64,000 bases of DNA from Psychromonas ossibalaenae ATCC BAA-1528 (GTDB lineage Bacteria; Pseudomonadota; Gammaproteobacteria; Enterobacterales; Psychromonadaceae). The notes under the pieces are model-generated. The model was not told the DNA's origin. It saw only the letters and a list, made by a program, of their open reading frames with translations, and ran no database searches. Below, piece after piece: positions 34,388-43,270 of the stretch. Location of the stretch: positions 62,001 to 126,000 of the forward strand of contig NZ_KB906973.1 of assembly GCF_000381745.1 (NCBI RefSeq), in the 5' to 3' direction. The first letter of the stretch is position 1. The number at the start of each line of letters is the position of its first letter. Position numbers and translations under genes: made by a program.

Positions 34388-35523
34388 TGAAAAAGATTAA
34401 ATTAGCATTTGTTACCCAGTTTCCTGCCGATACAAATCTTCCATTAGGTGGTGTAGAAGCTGTCAGTCTTAATTTAGTTCGTTCTTTAGCTGCTTATCCG
34501 GAACTGGATATACAAGTAATTACCTTGTGTGCGGGCACAGCAGAAACCACTCTGGAAAGCTGGAATAATACAACGATTCATCGCCTGCCGAAACCTAAGG
34601 GCAGCGAATTACTTAATGCGTTAAGTAAGAGTAAAGTGCTTATTTGTGATTATCTGCATAAGTTAAAACCAGACATTATTCATGCTCATGATACCTATGG
34701 AATTATGGTAAACAGCTTATCTATACCTAAAGTTTTTACTGTACACGGTTTTATTTATGGCGATACTTTATTTTCCAACGGCCGTTTCAAATGGTTAAGA
34801 TCAAAACTATGGGAACATGTTGAAAAAAGCAGCTGGGCTAAGCAGCCGAATATTATTTCAATTAGCCCGTATGTGAGGGAGAGGGTTTCTTTGTTTTCGC
34901 CGGCTGCTGTTTATGATATTGATAATCCTATCTCTGATCACTTTTTCACCTTGGAGCGTAAAGAGAAAAAAGGAACAATTTTTACTTCAGCAGTTATTTG
35001 TCCGCGTAAGAATACGTTAATTTTAGTTAAAGCGGTCGCACTGCTGGTTAAGGCTGGTTACGATGTTGAACTTAGGGTGGCCGGCAGTGTGAGCGATCAG
35101 CATTATGCGCAGGAAATGAATGAGTGGATTGTTGAGCATGATCTGGTCAAACATATCAAATTACTCGGCAGAATATCAACACAGAGAGTTATGGAGGAGC
35201 TGCAGTCTGCCGCTGTTTATGCCTTAGCTTCATTTGAAGAAAATTCACCTATGGGCATTGAAGAAGCAATGGCCGCGGGGATCCCTGTTGTGACCTCTAA
35301 CCGCTGCGGTATGCCGTATATGGTTAGAAACAATGAAACAGGGTATTTAATAAATCCGTTTGATGAAAATAACATTGCTGATAAATTCCGACGAATTTTA
35401 GATGATGATAATTTAAGCCTGGCTATGGGGAAAAAAGCGAAAGAGTTAGCTTTAGATTTGTATCATTCAGAGAATGTCGCTCGACGGACATATGCCGTTT
35501 ATCAGGATCTGCTTGATAATTAG
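34387..35523 (+). CDS. Glycosyltransferase family 4 protein
   Basis: A second GT-B glycosyltransferase of 378 aa, similar in plan to its neighbour but clearly a separate protein. N-terminal loop LGGVEAVSLNLVRSLA; HAHDTYGIM and the HGFIYGDT region in the middle; donor domain FTSAVICPRKNTLILVKAVALL, LLGRISTQRVMEEL, and the E-x7-E motif ENSPMGIEEAMAAGIPVV. ATG 34387 is the start, with AAGGAAGG at good spacing; the TTG three bases earlier is not needed. It is the last gene of this run; 690 noncoding bases follow. Confidence 0.88.
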   Translation: MKKIKLAFVTQFPADTNLPLGGVEAVSLNLVRSLAAYPELDIQVITLCAGTAETTLESWNNTTIHRLPKPKGSELLNALSKSKVLICDYLHKLKPDIIHAHDTYGIMVNSLSIPKVFTVHGFIYGDTLFSNGRFKWLRSKLWEHVEKSSWAKQPNIISISPYVRERVSLFSPAAVYDIDNPISDHFFTLERKEKKGTIFTSAVICPRKNTLILVKAVALLVKAGYDVELRVAGSVSDQHYAQEMNEWIVEHDLVKHIKLLGRISTQRVMEELQSAAVYALASFEENSPMGIEEAMAAGIPVVTSNRCGMPYMVRNNETGYLINPFDENNIADKFRRILDDDNLSLAMGKKAKELALDLYHSENVARRTYAVYQDLLDN

Positions 35524-36211
35524 ATCTGCCTCCAAAGTCTCTGCTTAAAAATACTAGTTAAAAAACCATTGTGGCAGGACTTTAAACGAGTGTATTACGC
35601 TTAAAAAGGCTGATTTTCAGCATATTAAAGTCGGGTTTCTACTGATGTAGTAACCTCATTTGTGAAACTTAATACTGTTAAACGCTGTTGAGTTTCTGGC
35701 TGTTGAAAAGAACACGTCAGATTTAGTTGTAGTGATTTTTTTTTGCTTTATTGGCGTTATTTTCCGCTGTTCAGGCATGTTATTACGGTCACTCAAGAAT
35801 GTTTTCAGAGCTTATATTGACAGATATTTCTTAGTCTCTAGAGAAAAATTTGTATTTATTTAAAAAAAATTTCAAGCTGAATTCTTTTTATTTAAATTTA
35901 GAAAGTCGCCAGCCTCTAATCTATTTTATTGTTTCAATTCACTAAATTTAATTACACGATAAAAAGAATTTTTTCCTAATGAATTACCTGGCAATATCGG
36001 GCCGTTTTGTCCTCTCTGGTGATTTGTGTTTGCCAGGATACTGGCATACTGTTAATAATATAATTGCTTTTTACGCAATTAATATTTTTGACTATTAAGT
36101 GACTTTTATCACACTTCTCTCGCAAAGGACTGCTGAATATTTAAGTGAGGTCCCGTAGAGATTGCAAAGTTATCAATTGTCACCTTAAAGAGTGTAGCAA
36201 GGGGATTGATT
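35524..36211. other. Long noncoding region upstream of the anchored repeat protein
   Basis: Nearly 690 bases, AT-rich, with stops in all frames and no protein-like open frame. The right part holds a CRP-like site and presumably the promoter and leader of the gene at 36212. Only short weak hairpins are seen in the left part (for example GCTGATTTTCAGC near 35610). A small RNA or long leader is possible but nothing in the sequence shows one. Confidence 0.45.
36097..36114 (+). promoter_or_regulatory. Candidate CRP-binding site
   Basis: The sequence AAGTGACTTTTATCACAC matches the CRP consensus TGTGA-N6-TCACA at nine of ten core positions with correct spacing. It lies about 100 bases before the start at 36212, a usual distance for CRP activation. 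It is a single-site sequence match only. Confidence 0.45.
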
Positions 36212-37771
36212 ATGTTTAAACTACGAGGAATTTCCACAGCAAACTTTACCACTAAGGTGATGACTCCAGGGACAATTCTATTTTCTGCAATCGTTATTTC
36301 ACTGATCGTTCTGATCGGCTATAAAAGCTGGCAGGAATATCGGATCTATCAAATTAATAAGATGGTTCAGACTTTTCCTACTGCTGGCGGAACAGGTACC
36401 CAAACGGTTATCTCATGGATGGATAATGCCACGGACGAAGATGGTTATGTCGTCGAGCGTAAAACCGATGGTGAGTATGTCATCATTGCTACTCTAAATG
36501 CCGACTCAACTTCTTACGTTGATTATGCAAGCATTCCCGGCAGCACCTCCTGTTATCGAATTGGATCTTATAATCAAGCCGGTACCGCTTATTCAGAAGA
36601 TTATTGTATCGATATTCCATTGGAAGATACAACGGAGCCGCTTCCGGAACCACTACCATTGCCGGATCCAGATGACCCGGTAGAGCCGTTGCCGGACCCT
36701 GATGAGCCGGTTATACCGGGAAATGTTTCTATTGTTTCTACATTCATTGAAAAACCAGGGGTGATTGAGCTTAACGGTCGGGAGTTTTATGGTTTTAAAA
36801 GTGATTATAATTACAACGATGAGTTCAGCGTAGATGAAATCACAGATGTTGATTTCTCGATTGGTAACGGAAGTCTATCATCACACGATTCATCTATTTT
36901 CATCTTTCAGGAACAGGGCGAAGAGTTGGAAAACGGCTATGTAGTGATGAATTATAATGAGCTTAACAGTTTTAATTTCTCTTTATTAGGCAGCGGAAAT
37001 ACGCAGGTCGCGACCTTGTATCTATCACTTGGCGCCTGGAGTTCGGACCTTGCCGGATTGATAATTAATGCGGGTGATACAACGGAGCTTATTACGCTGC
37101 CGACGTCATATACATGGCATTATGTGAAAATCGATATTGAATTTGAGCAGTCTACAGTGGTTACCGTGACCCCTGCAGGCACACACGGCGGTTATAGCGG
37201 AATTAAAGTTGCAGGTCTTTTACTAAATATCGCTAATGACGAAATAATACCTGATGAAGAAAGTAAACCTAGTTATGGGTTGGTGCATGGGGTTAGTGTT
37301 GAAACTGGAGGCGAAATCGACGTAAGTAATGTCAAATATGTCGCATCTGACGGGCAGTCTGGAAATGTTGATTTTAGCGGAGCAGAAGTTACTTCAATTG
37401 ATTATTCCGGTTCGCCTAAATACAGGGACAGCACTTATGAGTTTGTAAATAATGGAACAGTGGTTGCGAGCGGTTATACCGGTATGTCCTGGAAGGAAAC
37501 TAATGCAGTGCTGATTGATTTAAAAAGTGCGGATGATCAGGCTAACTTAGCTTCCTTGTACTTCAAAGCTGGCGCCTGGACTAATGATCCTGCAATGCTC
37601 GAATTAACAGTAAACGGGGAAGTTTCACCTGTTGAGCTAATCAAGGGATATAGGTGGTTTTACCTTAAAGCGGATATTGAGTTTGAAGGAAGTGTTCACG
37701 TTGAGCTCAGGCCCGTTGGTAAATTAGGTGGGTATAGTTATATTTCTTTTGCGGGTCTGACGCTGGAATAA
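36212..37771 (+). CDS. Membrane-anchored protein with FnIII domain and two copies of an unrecognised domain
   Basis: A 519-aa protein of unknown function. Residues about 20-42 form an N-terminal membrane anchor, so the rest should be periplasmic or surface-facing. A fibronectin type III-like domain follows (about 55-135, VISWMDNATDEDGYVVERKT). A Pro/Asp/Glu-rich linker is next (about 138-165, with repeats of PLPDPDDPVE type). Two homologous domains of about 120-150 residues follow. They share the pattern A(T/S)LY(L/F) then GAW, then W(H/F)Y(V/L)K(I/A)DIEFE, then GGYS and (V/F)AGL. They look like beta-sandwich carbohydrate-binding or adhesive domains. ATG 36212 has AAGGGGA upstream; a TTG six bases earlier is not needed. 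It lies just before the initiating transferase gene. Confidence 0.7.
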   Translation: MFKLRGISTANFTTKVMTPGTILFSAIVISLIVLIGYKSWQEYRIYQINKMVQTFPTAGGTGTQTVISWMDNATDEDGYVVERKTDGEYVIIATLNADSTSYVDYASIPGSTSCYRIGSYNQAGTAYSEDYCIDIPLEDTTEPLPEPLPLPDPDDPVEPLPDPDEPVIPGNVSIVSTFIEKPGVIELNGREFYGFKSDYNYNDEFSVDEITDVDFSIGNGSLSSHDSSIFIFQEQGEELENGYVVMNYNELNSFNFSLLGSGNTQVATLYLSLGAWSSDLAGLIINAGDTTELITLPTSYTWHYVKIDIEFEQSTVVTVTPAGTHGGYSGIKVAGLLLNIANDEIIPDEESKPSYGLVHGVSVETGGEIDVSNVKYVASDGQSGNVDFSGAEVTSIDYSGSPKYRDSTYEFVNNGTVVASGYTGMSWKETNAVLIDLKSADDQANLASLYFKAGAWTNDPAMLELTVNGEVSPVELIKGYRWFYLKADIEFEGSVHVELRPVGKLGGYSYISFAGLTLE

Positions 37772-37807
37772 TGACTGTATTAATAGTTCTCCGTAATAAA
37801 TAACAAA

Positions 37808-37843
37808 ACGACTGTAGAAAAATACTCTTTTTTCTGCAGTCGT
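37808..37843 (+). terminator. Hairpin after the anchored repeat protein gene
   Basis: ACGACTGTAGAAAAA pairs with TTTTTTCTGCAGTCGT with one wobble and a short loop. The T-run lies inside the stem rather than after it, so it may be a weak terminator or an mRNA-stabilising hairpin. It lies about 36 bases past the stop at 37771. Confidence 0.45.
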
Positions 37844-37939
37844 CGTATACCGGTTTGATCTAATGTTGTTTTGAAAAGCGATAATACGTTAACTCAGTGC
37901 ATTGCTTTTTATGGTCAGCATAACAGGGGGGTTCAGATT

Positions 37940-39340
37940 GTGGCATCACGTAAAGTTTTTACTTTTGGCTCTAATACCTATTCGTTTATATATCGTCTGC
38001 TTGATTTATGTGTACTGCTTGGCTCGTTACCAATTGCAGCCTGGTTATACGGCTTAACAATAGAGCTGGAATATATCATCGCTTCTTTGATTGTGTCCGT
38101 TGCTTTTTTATATATAGCAGAATCATTTGCTTTGTATCGTTCATGGCGGGTTGGCCATTTTTCAGAAATGCTTTTGAGTGTCTGGGCCTGTCTCAGCGTT
38201 GCTTTTTTTATTGCGGTTATGATTGCCTTTTTACTCAAACAGTCAGAAGAGTTTTCTCGAGTAACAGTTGTTCTTTGGTTTGCTCTTAGTTTTATTTTTA
38301 GTTTTTTGTGGCGGGTTATACAGCGGCAATATATCCGGGCCCGTCATAGAGCTGGGTTCAATATTAAGCGTGTTGCGATTATTGGTGCAACAAATTCGGG
38401 GCGTGAGCTGTTGACCGAAATACGAAAACGTGATGAATTAGGCTACAAAGTTGTTGGTGTTTATGAAGATCGTCATCCTCGTCGGGTTACTGATGATTTA
38501 AATATGGATGTGGAGGGTAAAATAGAGCAAGTAATTAAACTTGCACGTAATGGGCAGGTTGAAATGTTATTTATTGCCCTGCCGTTAAAAGCTGAAAAAC
38601 GTATTGCAGATATATTACTGCGTTTGGGAGATACGACCGTTGATGTACATTACATTCCTGATTTTTTAGTCTCAACCCTGATCCGCTCACGTTTTGCCAA
38701 CGTCGGTGATATTGATACTTTAAGTGTTTTTGAGTCTCCTTATCTTGGCACAAAAGAGTGGGTTAAACGTACAGAAGATATCATTATCAGCAGTATTATA
38801 TTGTGTCTGATCTCTATCCCGTTAATCATGATTGCAGTTGGAATCAAGCTGACATCTCCAGGCCCTATCTTGTTTAAGCAGCGCCGTTATGGACTGCGCG
38901 GCGAAGAAATTGTGGTATGGAAATTCAGATCCATGAGTGTAATGGAAAACAGTGATATTGTGACTCAAGCAACAAAGGGAGATCCTCGTGTCACCCGATT
39001 TGGTAGTTTTCTGCGGCGCACTTCACTAGATGAATTTCCACAGTTTTTTAATGTACTGGCCGGCAGTATGTCGATAGTCGGGCCAAGGCCGCATGCAGTT
39101 GCTCACAATGAGCAGTATCGCGGACAGGTGCGTTATTATATGCTCCGCCATAAGGTTAAACCGGGAGTGACCGGCTGGGCGCAGATCAACGGCTGGCGAG
39201 GGGAAACTGATACTCTTGATAAAATGAAAAATCGGGTTGAATTTGATCTGCATTATATAAAAAACTGGTCGGTATGGCTGGATATAAAAATTATATTCCT
39301 AACCATTATTAAAGGGTTCACTAACCCAAATGCTTATTAA
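37940..39340 (+). CDS. Undecaprenyl-phosphate glycosylphosphotransferase (WcaJ-like initiating transferase)
   Basis: Starts repeat-unit synthesis by moving a sugar-1-phosphate, probably glucose, to undecaprenyl phosphate at the inner membrane. The N-terminal half has four membrane segments (to about 130) and a Rossmann-like CoA-binding domain (RVAIIGATNSGRELL). The C-terminal catalytic domain has a fifth hydrophobic segment, SPGPILFKQRRYGLRG, VWKFRSM, TSLDEFPQFFNVLAGSMS and VGPRPHAV, all hallmarks of the family. I place the start at GTG 37940: AGGGGGG precedes it by 8 bases and the 466-aa product matches WcaJ (464 aa). An open frame extends upstream to a TTG at 37871. It likely initiates the EPS made by this locus. 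Confidence 0.9.
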   Translation: MASRKVFTFGSNTYSFIYRLLDLCVLLGSLPIAAWLYGLTIELEYIIASLIVSVAFLYIAESFALYRSWRVGHFSEMLLSVWACLSVAFFIAVMIAFLLKQSEEFSRVTVVLWFALSFIFSFLWRVIQRQYIRARHRAGFNIKRVAIIGATNSGRELLTEIRKRDELGYKVVGVYEDRHPRRVTDDLNMDVEGKIEQVIKLARNGQVEMLFIALPLKAEKRIADILLRLGDTTVDVHYIPDFLVSTLIRSRFANVGDIDTLSVFESPYLGTKEWVKRTEDIIISSIILCLISIPLIMIAVGIKLTSPGPILFKQRRYGLRGEEIVVWKFRSMSVMENSDIVTQATKGDPRVTRFGSFLRRTSLDEFPQFFNVLAGSMSIVGPRPHAVAHNEQYRGQVRYYMLRHKVKPGVTGWAQINGWRGETDTLDKMKNRVEFDLHYIKNWSVWLDIKIIFLTIIKGFTNPNAY

Positions 39341-39537
39341 CTAATAGGGTTATAAATATAGAAAGCAGATAATACGATAATTTACCTGCTTTCTGCGTAC
39401 CTTTATGAAGGTGAGCTGACACCATTACCTGAACAGCATAGACGTAATGAAATTGTGCAGGCTGCGTGTCTGCTCATTACTGTTGTCTTAAATCCGCTTT
39501 TTCAGTATAGCAATTCTATTGTGCAGTTAAACGAAAA

Positions 39538-40020
39538 TTAAGAGTGTAAGAAAACGCCTTTAAACCAGTCCCAGACGCCAAATGAATAGTTTGGAAAAAT
39601 GTTAATGCCCATTGCAGATTTTATCAGGTACAGCACCAATATCCCCAGCAGGGCGCATAAGCTTAAAAAGATAGTTGTGAATGCTGTTTTCATTAGTAAG
39701 CTGATATGTTTTTCCCGCCGAGTGAGCTCGCGTAGATCTCTTCCTGCAATAAATACATAATAATAATGGTAATGGAAAAATTTAATCGTATGGCGAATAT
39801 CAATAGTATGATTTCCGCGGTTTTGAGAATTTATGGCGCTTTTCATACTGCTTAGCTGTTTATGGCTAAAGCTGTCTCTAACCGTTTCAGGCATACGCTT
39901 TAAAAACAGGCTGAGCTCGGCATCTCTTTTGAGCTGCTCATTACTTTCAGAATTTTCACTTTTATCGGGCAGCATGATTTTATCCTGTGACGATTGATTT
40001 ATTTTGTTAGTGAAGTTCAT
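39538..40020 (-). CDS. Small conserved membrane protein, unknown function
   Basis: A 160-aa protein with a soluble N-terminal half and one or two membrane segments (about 110-133, AFTTIFLSLCALLGILVLYLI, and possibly a shorter one at the end). The middle holds a dense motif, HTIDIRHTIKFFHYHYYYVFIAG followed by RDLRELTRREKH, and before it the helix PETVRDSFSHKQLSSM. I recall similar small proteins in Vibrio-type genomes, sometimes mislabelled as a shikimate-pathway enzyme, which this clearly is not. It is a lone gene convergent with the EPS locus end. Function unknown. Confidence 0.65.
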   Translation of the reverse strand: MNFTNKINQSSQDKIMLPDKSENSESNEQLKRDAELSLFLKRMPETVRDSFSHKQLSSMKSAINSQNRGNHTIDIRHTIKFFHYHYYYVFIAGRDLRELTRREKHISLLMKTAFTTIFLSLCALLGILVLYLIKSAMGINIFPNYSFGVWDWFKGVFLHS

Positions 40021-40115
40021 TGTCGTTTAGATAATTGTTTTTACTTCTTGCTTTCATAGGTTACTTAACACTAGCATCATTTTGTTTTTATTTTCAGATC
40101 TGCAAGACAGGTCAT

Positions 40116-40153
40116 AAAAAAAGGCGCTGCAGTTTAACTGCAGCGCCTTTTGT
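40116..40153. terminator. Strong bidirectional Rho-independent terminator
   Basis: GGCGCTGCAGTT (40123-40134) pairs with AACTGCAGCGCC (40136-40147), flanked by A7 on one side and T4 on the other. On the minus strand it ends in seven T and lies 23 bases past the RND pump stop, so it ends that operon. Confidence 0.93.
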
Positions 40154-40175
40154 TCAAGTGTTATAACTAATTATT

Positions 40176-43100
40176 TTAGTTTACTTGTTCTTTTACTTTA
40201 TGCTCTATGCTTTCATCAAACTCTTGAATCGGAGTATGTTTACTTGCTATAAGAGAATAAATCACCGGTAAAATAAATAAGGTAAACAGTGTTCCAATCG
40301 ACAGACCGGCTACGATTACAATACCAATACCGAAACGGCTTACCGCACCTGCGCCAGTAGCAAATAGCAGCGGCGTTAAACCCGCTACCATAGAGCCTGT
40401 AGTCATTAAAATCGGACGCAGACGTATTGTTGCCGCTTTTTTAACTGCATCTGTACGGCTCATTCCGTGATGGAGCTGTTCTTCTTTAGCCACTTCCGCA
40501 ATTAAGATACCGTGCTTAGTGATTAAGCCGACTAAGGTTATTAATCCAACCTGAGTATAAATATTCATGCTGGCGGCACCCCAGGCAAGTGCAATTAAGG
40601 CACCGCTGATAGCAAGAGGAACTGTCATCATAATAACCAGCGGGTCACGAATACTTTCGAACTGACTGGCTAATACTAAGAATATAATTAAAACGGCTAA
40701 TACAAAGGTCATGTACAGTGCATTACCTTCGGATACAAACTGACGTGCTTCTCCGAGGTAATCATGGGTATAACCTTGCGGCAGTTTTGTTGTTGACAGA
40801 TCTTCAAAGAAATTAATCGCATCCCCCATTGCAAAACCCGGGGCTAATACAGCACCGATTGTTGCGCTGTTAAGCTGATTAAAATGCGGTAGAGAACGCG
40901 GCTCTGCGACTACCTTAATATCGATCAGCTCACTTAGCGGTATCATATCTTCATTTTTTGCTCGTACAAAAAAACTGCCTAGTTTGTCAGGAGATAAACG
41001 ATATTGTCGTTCAACCTGAGCAATAACTTCATAACTACGGCCGTTAAGATCGATACGGTTTAAAATACCATCACTTAATAACGTGCCTAAAGTCATGCCT
41101 ATGTCCTGCATTGTAACACCGTAAGCGCCGGCTTTGTCCCGGTCAATTTTGATGTTCATCGTTGCAGAATCAAATGCTAAATCCAGCTCTGAATAAACAA
41201 AATTTGGGTTAGCCTGCGTAGCTGCTAATACATCCGATGCGATACTTCCCAGGCTTTGGAACGGATTAGCTGTGCTGATAACAAACTGCACAGGTAAACC
41301 ACCTGATGAACCCGGTAATTCCGGCATCTGGAATGCAGTTGTAGCAACAGAAGCGACACTGTTAAAGTCCGGAGCTAACGTGGTTGCAAGTTCTTTAGGG
41401 GTTTTCTCGCGCTGGCTCCAAGGCTTCATAATTGCAATACCGAATGCCTGATTTGCATTCGGTATGCCGGACATCGCTAGACTACTTTCTACTTCCGGCT
41501 GCTCTGACAGCATGCCTGTTACTGTCCGCATGCTGTTTTCGATGTAATCAAGGTTGGCATTTGACGGTGCTTTAGACATCATCATTAAGGCACCTTTATC
41601 TTCTTTGGGGGCCAGCTCTGACGGTATGCCTGTAAACAATAAAGGTAAAGAGATGAATACCAGTACAGCAAAAACAATAACAGCAGGGCGGCGTGTCATT
41701 ACCTTATCCAGCATGCGTGCGTAACTGTCTGTAATACCAGATAAAACGTTTTCGACACCCTGTTCAAAGCGGTTTGGCTGGTGATTGCTTTTAAGCATCA
41801 CACTACACATCATTGGTGATAATGTTAATGCGACAATACCTGATACAAAAACAGAGCCTGCAAGTGTTAAAGCAAATTCAGTAAACAGTGACCCGGTGAT
41901 ACCGCCCATTAATGCAATCGGTGCATAAACGGCTGCCAGGGTTATGGTCATTGAAATAACCGGTACGGCTATTTCTCGTGTACCAATAATGGCGGCGCGG
42001 AACGGATCTTCACCAGCTTTAATATGCCGGTCAATATTCTCTACGACAACAATCGCATCATCAACTACCAGACCGATAGCGAGTACCATTGCCAGCAGCG
42101 TCATTAAGTTAATGGTAAAGCCAAACATCTGCATCACCACGAGTACACCGACCAGTGACAATGGAATGGTGATGATAGGGATCAATGTTGCACGCCATGA
42201 ACCTAAAAACAGAAGCATCACAACTAGTACAATAATACCTGCTTCAGCAATGGTTTTAATTACTTCTGAAATAGACTCTTCAATTGCAATCGTTGAGTCA
42301 TATAACACCTTCATATCAATCGAACTTGGATTGTTTTTCTCAAGATCCGGCAGCATTTCGCGCACACCTGCAGTAATATCCAGCGGGTTTGCTGTTGGTG
42401 CTGCATCGATTGCGACTACAACAGCTTCATCGCCATTAGCCATTGCACGATAAACATCATGGCTTTTTTCTAATGAAACGCGGGCGATATCCTGCAGACG
42501 AATGACTTTACTGTTTTCACGGGTGGCAATGACCAGATTTTCCAGTTCATCTGCATTTTTAATCTGTGTTTCGGTATTACCGTTAATAAGAGTGAAGTAA
42601 CTGTTAGCCTGGCCTGTAGCCGACTGAATATTATTTGCTTGTAAAATCTGTACTACATCTGTTGTTGTTAAACCAAAACCAGCCATACGCTCAGGATCTA
42701 ACCAGATACGCAGGGCGAAATTGGTTCCGCCGTATAAGTTTACTTTAGCAACACCGTTAATACTAAACAGCTGCGGTTTAATTACTCGTTCAAGGTAATC
42801 GGTGATCTGACTTGAATTAAGTTCGTCACTTGAAAATGACAGGTAGATAACTGATGTACTTGAACCAGTACTCATATCAATAGTAGGATCTTCAGCTTCG
42901 CTTGGCAGCTGCGAACTGACACTGTTCACCTTGGCAAGAATATCCGCTACAGCCCCATTAGGATCGGTATTTAACTTCATATATACCGAAATGCTGGAAC
43001 TGCCCATAAAGCTTTGCGAGGTGATAAAGTCAATATTATCTGCCTGTGCAATGGCCTGCTCAAGCGGCTGGGTGATAAAGCCTTGAATAAGGTCGGCATT

Positions 43101-43262
43101 TGCACCGTAATAGCTAGTTGAAACGCTCACAACCGTATTGGTCATGGTCGGGTACTCTCGTACCTGCATTTTTCCTAACGCCTGCAGACCTAATAAAACG
43201 ATCAGCAGACTGATGGATATCGCCAGTATCGGTCGGCGTATAAAGGTATCTGTAAATTTCAT
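40176..43262 (-). CDS. RND multidrug efflux permease (HAE1 family)
   Basis: The inner-membrane proton-driven pump of a tripartite efflux system, 1028 aa, the usual length for AcrB/MexB-type proteins. It has the RND start (MKFTDTFIRRPILAISISLLIVLLG), the proton-relay Asp pair in transmembrane segment 4 (LAIGLVVDDAIVVVENIDRH), and the C-terminal block VGLITKHGILIAEVAKEE. Two large periplasmic loops are present. It lies 8 bases past the adaptor gene and likely works with it and a TolC-like channel coded elsewhere. The LITKHGILIAE sequence places it closer to the MexK/VexD-type branch than to AcrB. Substrates unknown. Confidence 0.93.
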   Translation of the reverse strand: MKFTDTFIRRPILAISISLLIVLLGLQALGKMQVREYPTMTNTVVSVSTSYYGANADLIQGFITQPLEQAIAQADNIDFITSQSFMGSSSISVYMKLNTDPNGAVADILAKVNSVSSQLPSEAEDPTIDMSTGSSTSVIYLSFSSDELNSSQITDYLERVIKPQLFSINGVAKVNLYGGTNFALRIWLDPERMAGFGLTTTDVVQILQANNIQSATGQANSYFTLINGNTETQIKNADELENLVIATRENSKVIRLQDIARVSLEKSHDVYRAMANGDEAVVVAIDAAPTANPLDITAGVREMLPDLEKNNPSSIDMKVLYDSTIAIEESISEVIKTIAEAGIIVLVVMLLFLGSWRATLIPIITIPLSLVGVLVVMQMFGFTINLMTLLAMVLAIGLVVDDAIVVVENIDRHIKAGEDPFRAAIIGTREIAVPVISMTITLAAVYAPIALMGGITGSLFTEFALTLAGSVFVSGIVALTLSPMMCSVMLKSNHQPNRFEQGVENVLSGITDSYARMLDKVMTRRPAVIVFAVLVFISLPLLFTGIPSELAPKEDKGALMMMSKAPSNANLDYIENSMRTVTGMLSEQPEVESSLAMSGIPNANQAFGIAIMKPWSQREKTPKELATTLAPDFNSVASVATTAFQMPELPGSSGGLPVQFVISTANPFQSLGSIASDVLAATQANPNFVYSELDLAFDSATMNIKIDRDKAGAYGVTMQDIGMTLGTLLSDGILNRIDLNGRSYEVIAQVERQYRLSPDKLGSFFVRAKNEDMIPLSELIDIKVVAEPRSLPHFNQLNSATIGAVLAPGFAMGDAINFFEDLSTTKLPQGYTHDYLGEARQFVSEGNALYMTFVLAVLIIFLVLASQFESIRDPLVIMMTVPLAISGALIALAWGAASMNIYTQVGLITLVGLITKHGILIAEVAKEEQLHHGMSRTDAVKKAATIRLRPILMTTGSMVAGLTPLLFATGAGAVSRFGIGIVIVAGLSIGTLFTLFILPVIYSLIASKHTPIQEFDESIEHKVKEQVN

Positions 43263-43270
43263 CGGAGCCC

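Noticed and set aside
37871-37939. N-terminal extension of the WcaJ-like protein from a TTG
   Set aside because: The GTG at 37940 has a strong AGGGGGG site and gives the family's usual length; the extension does not resemble the family.
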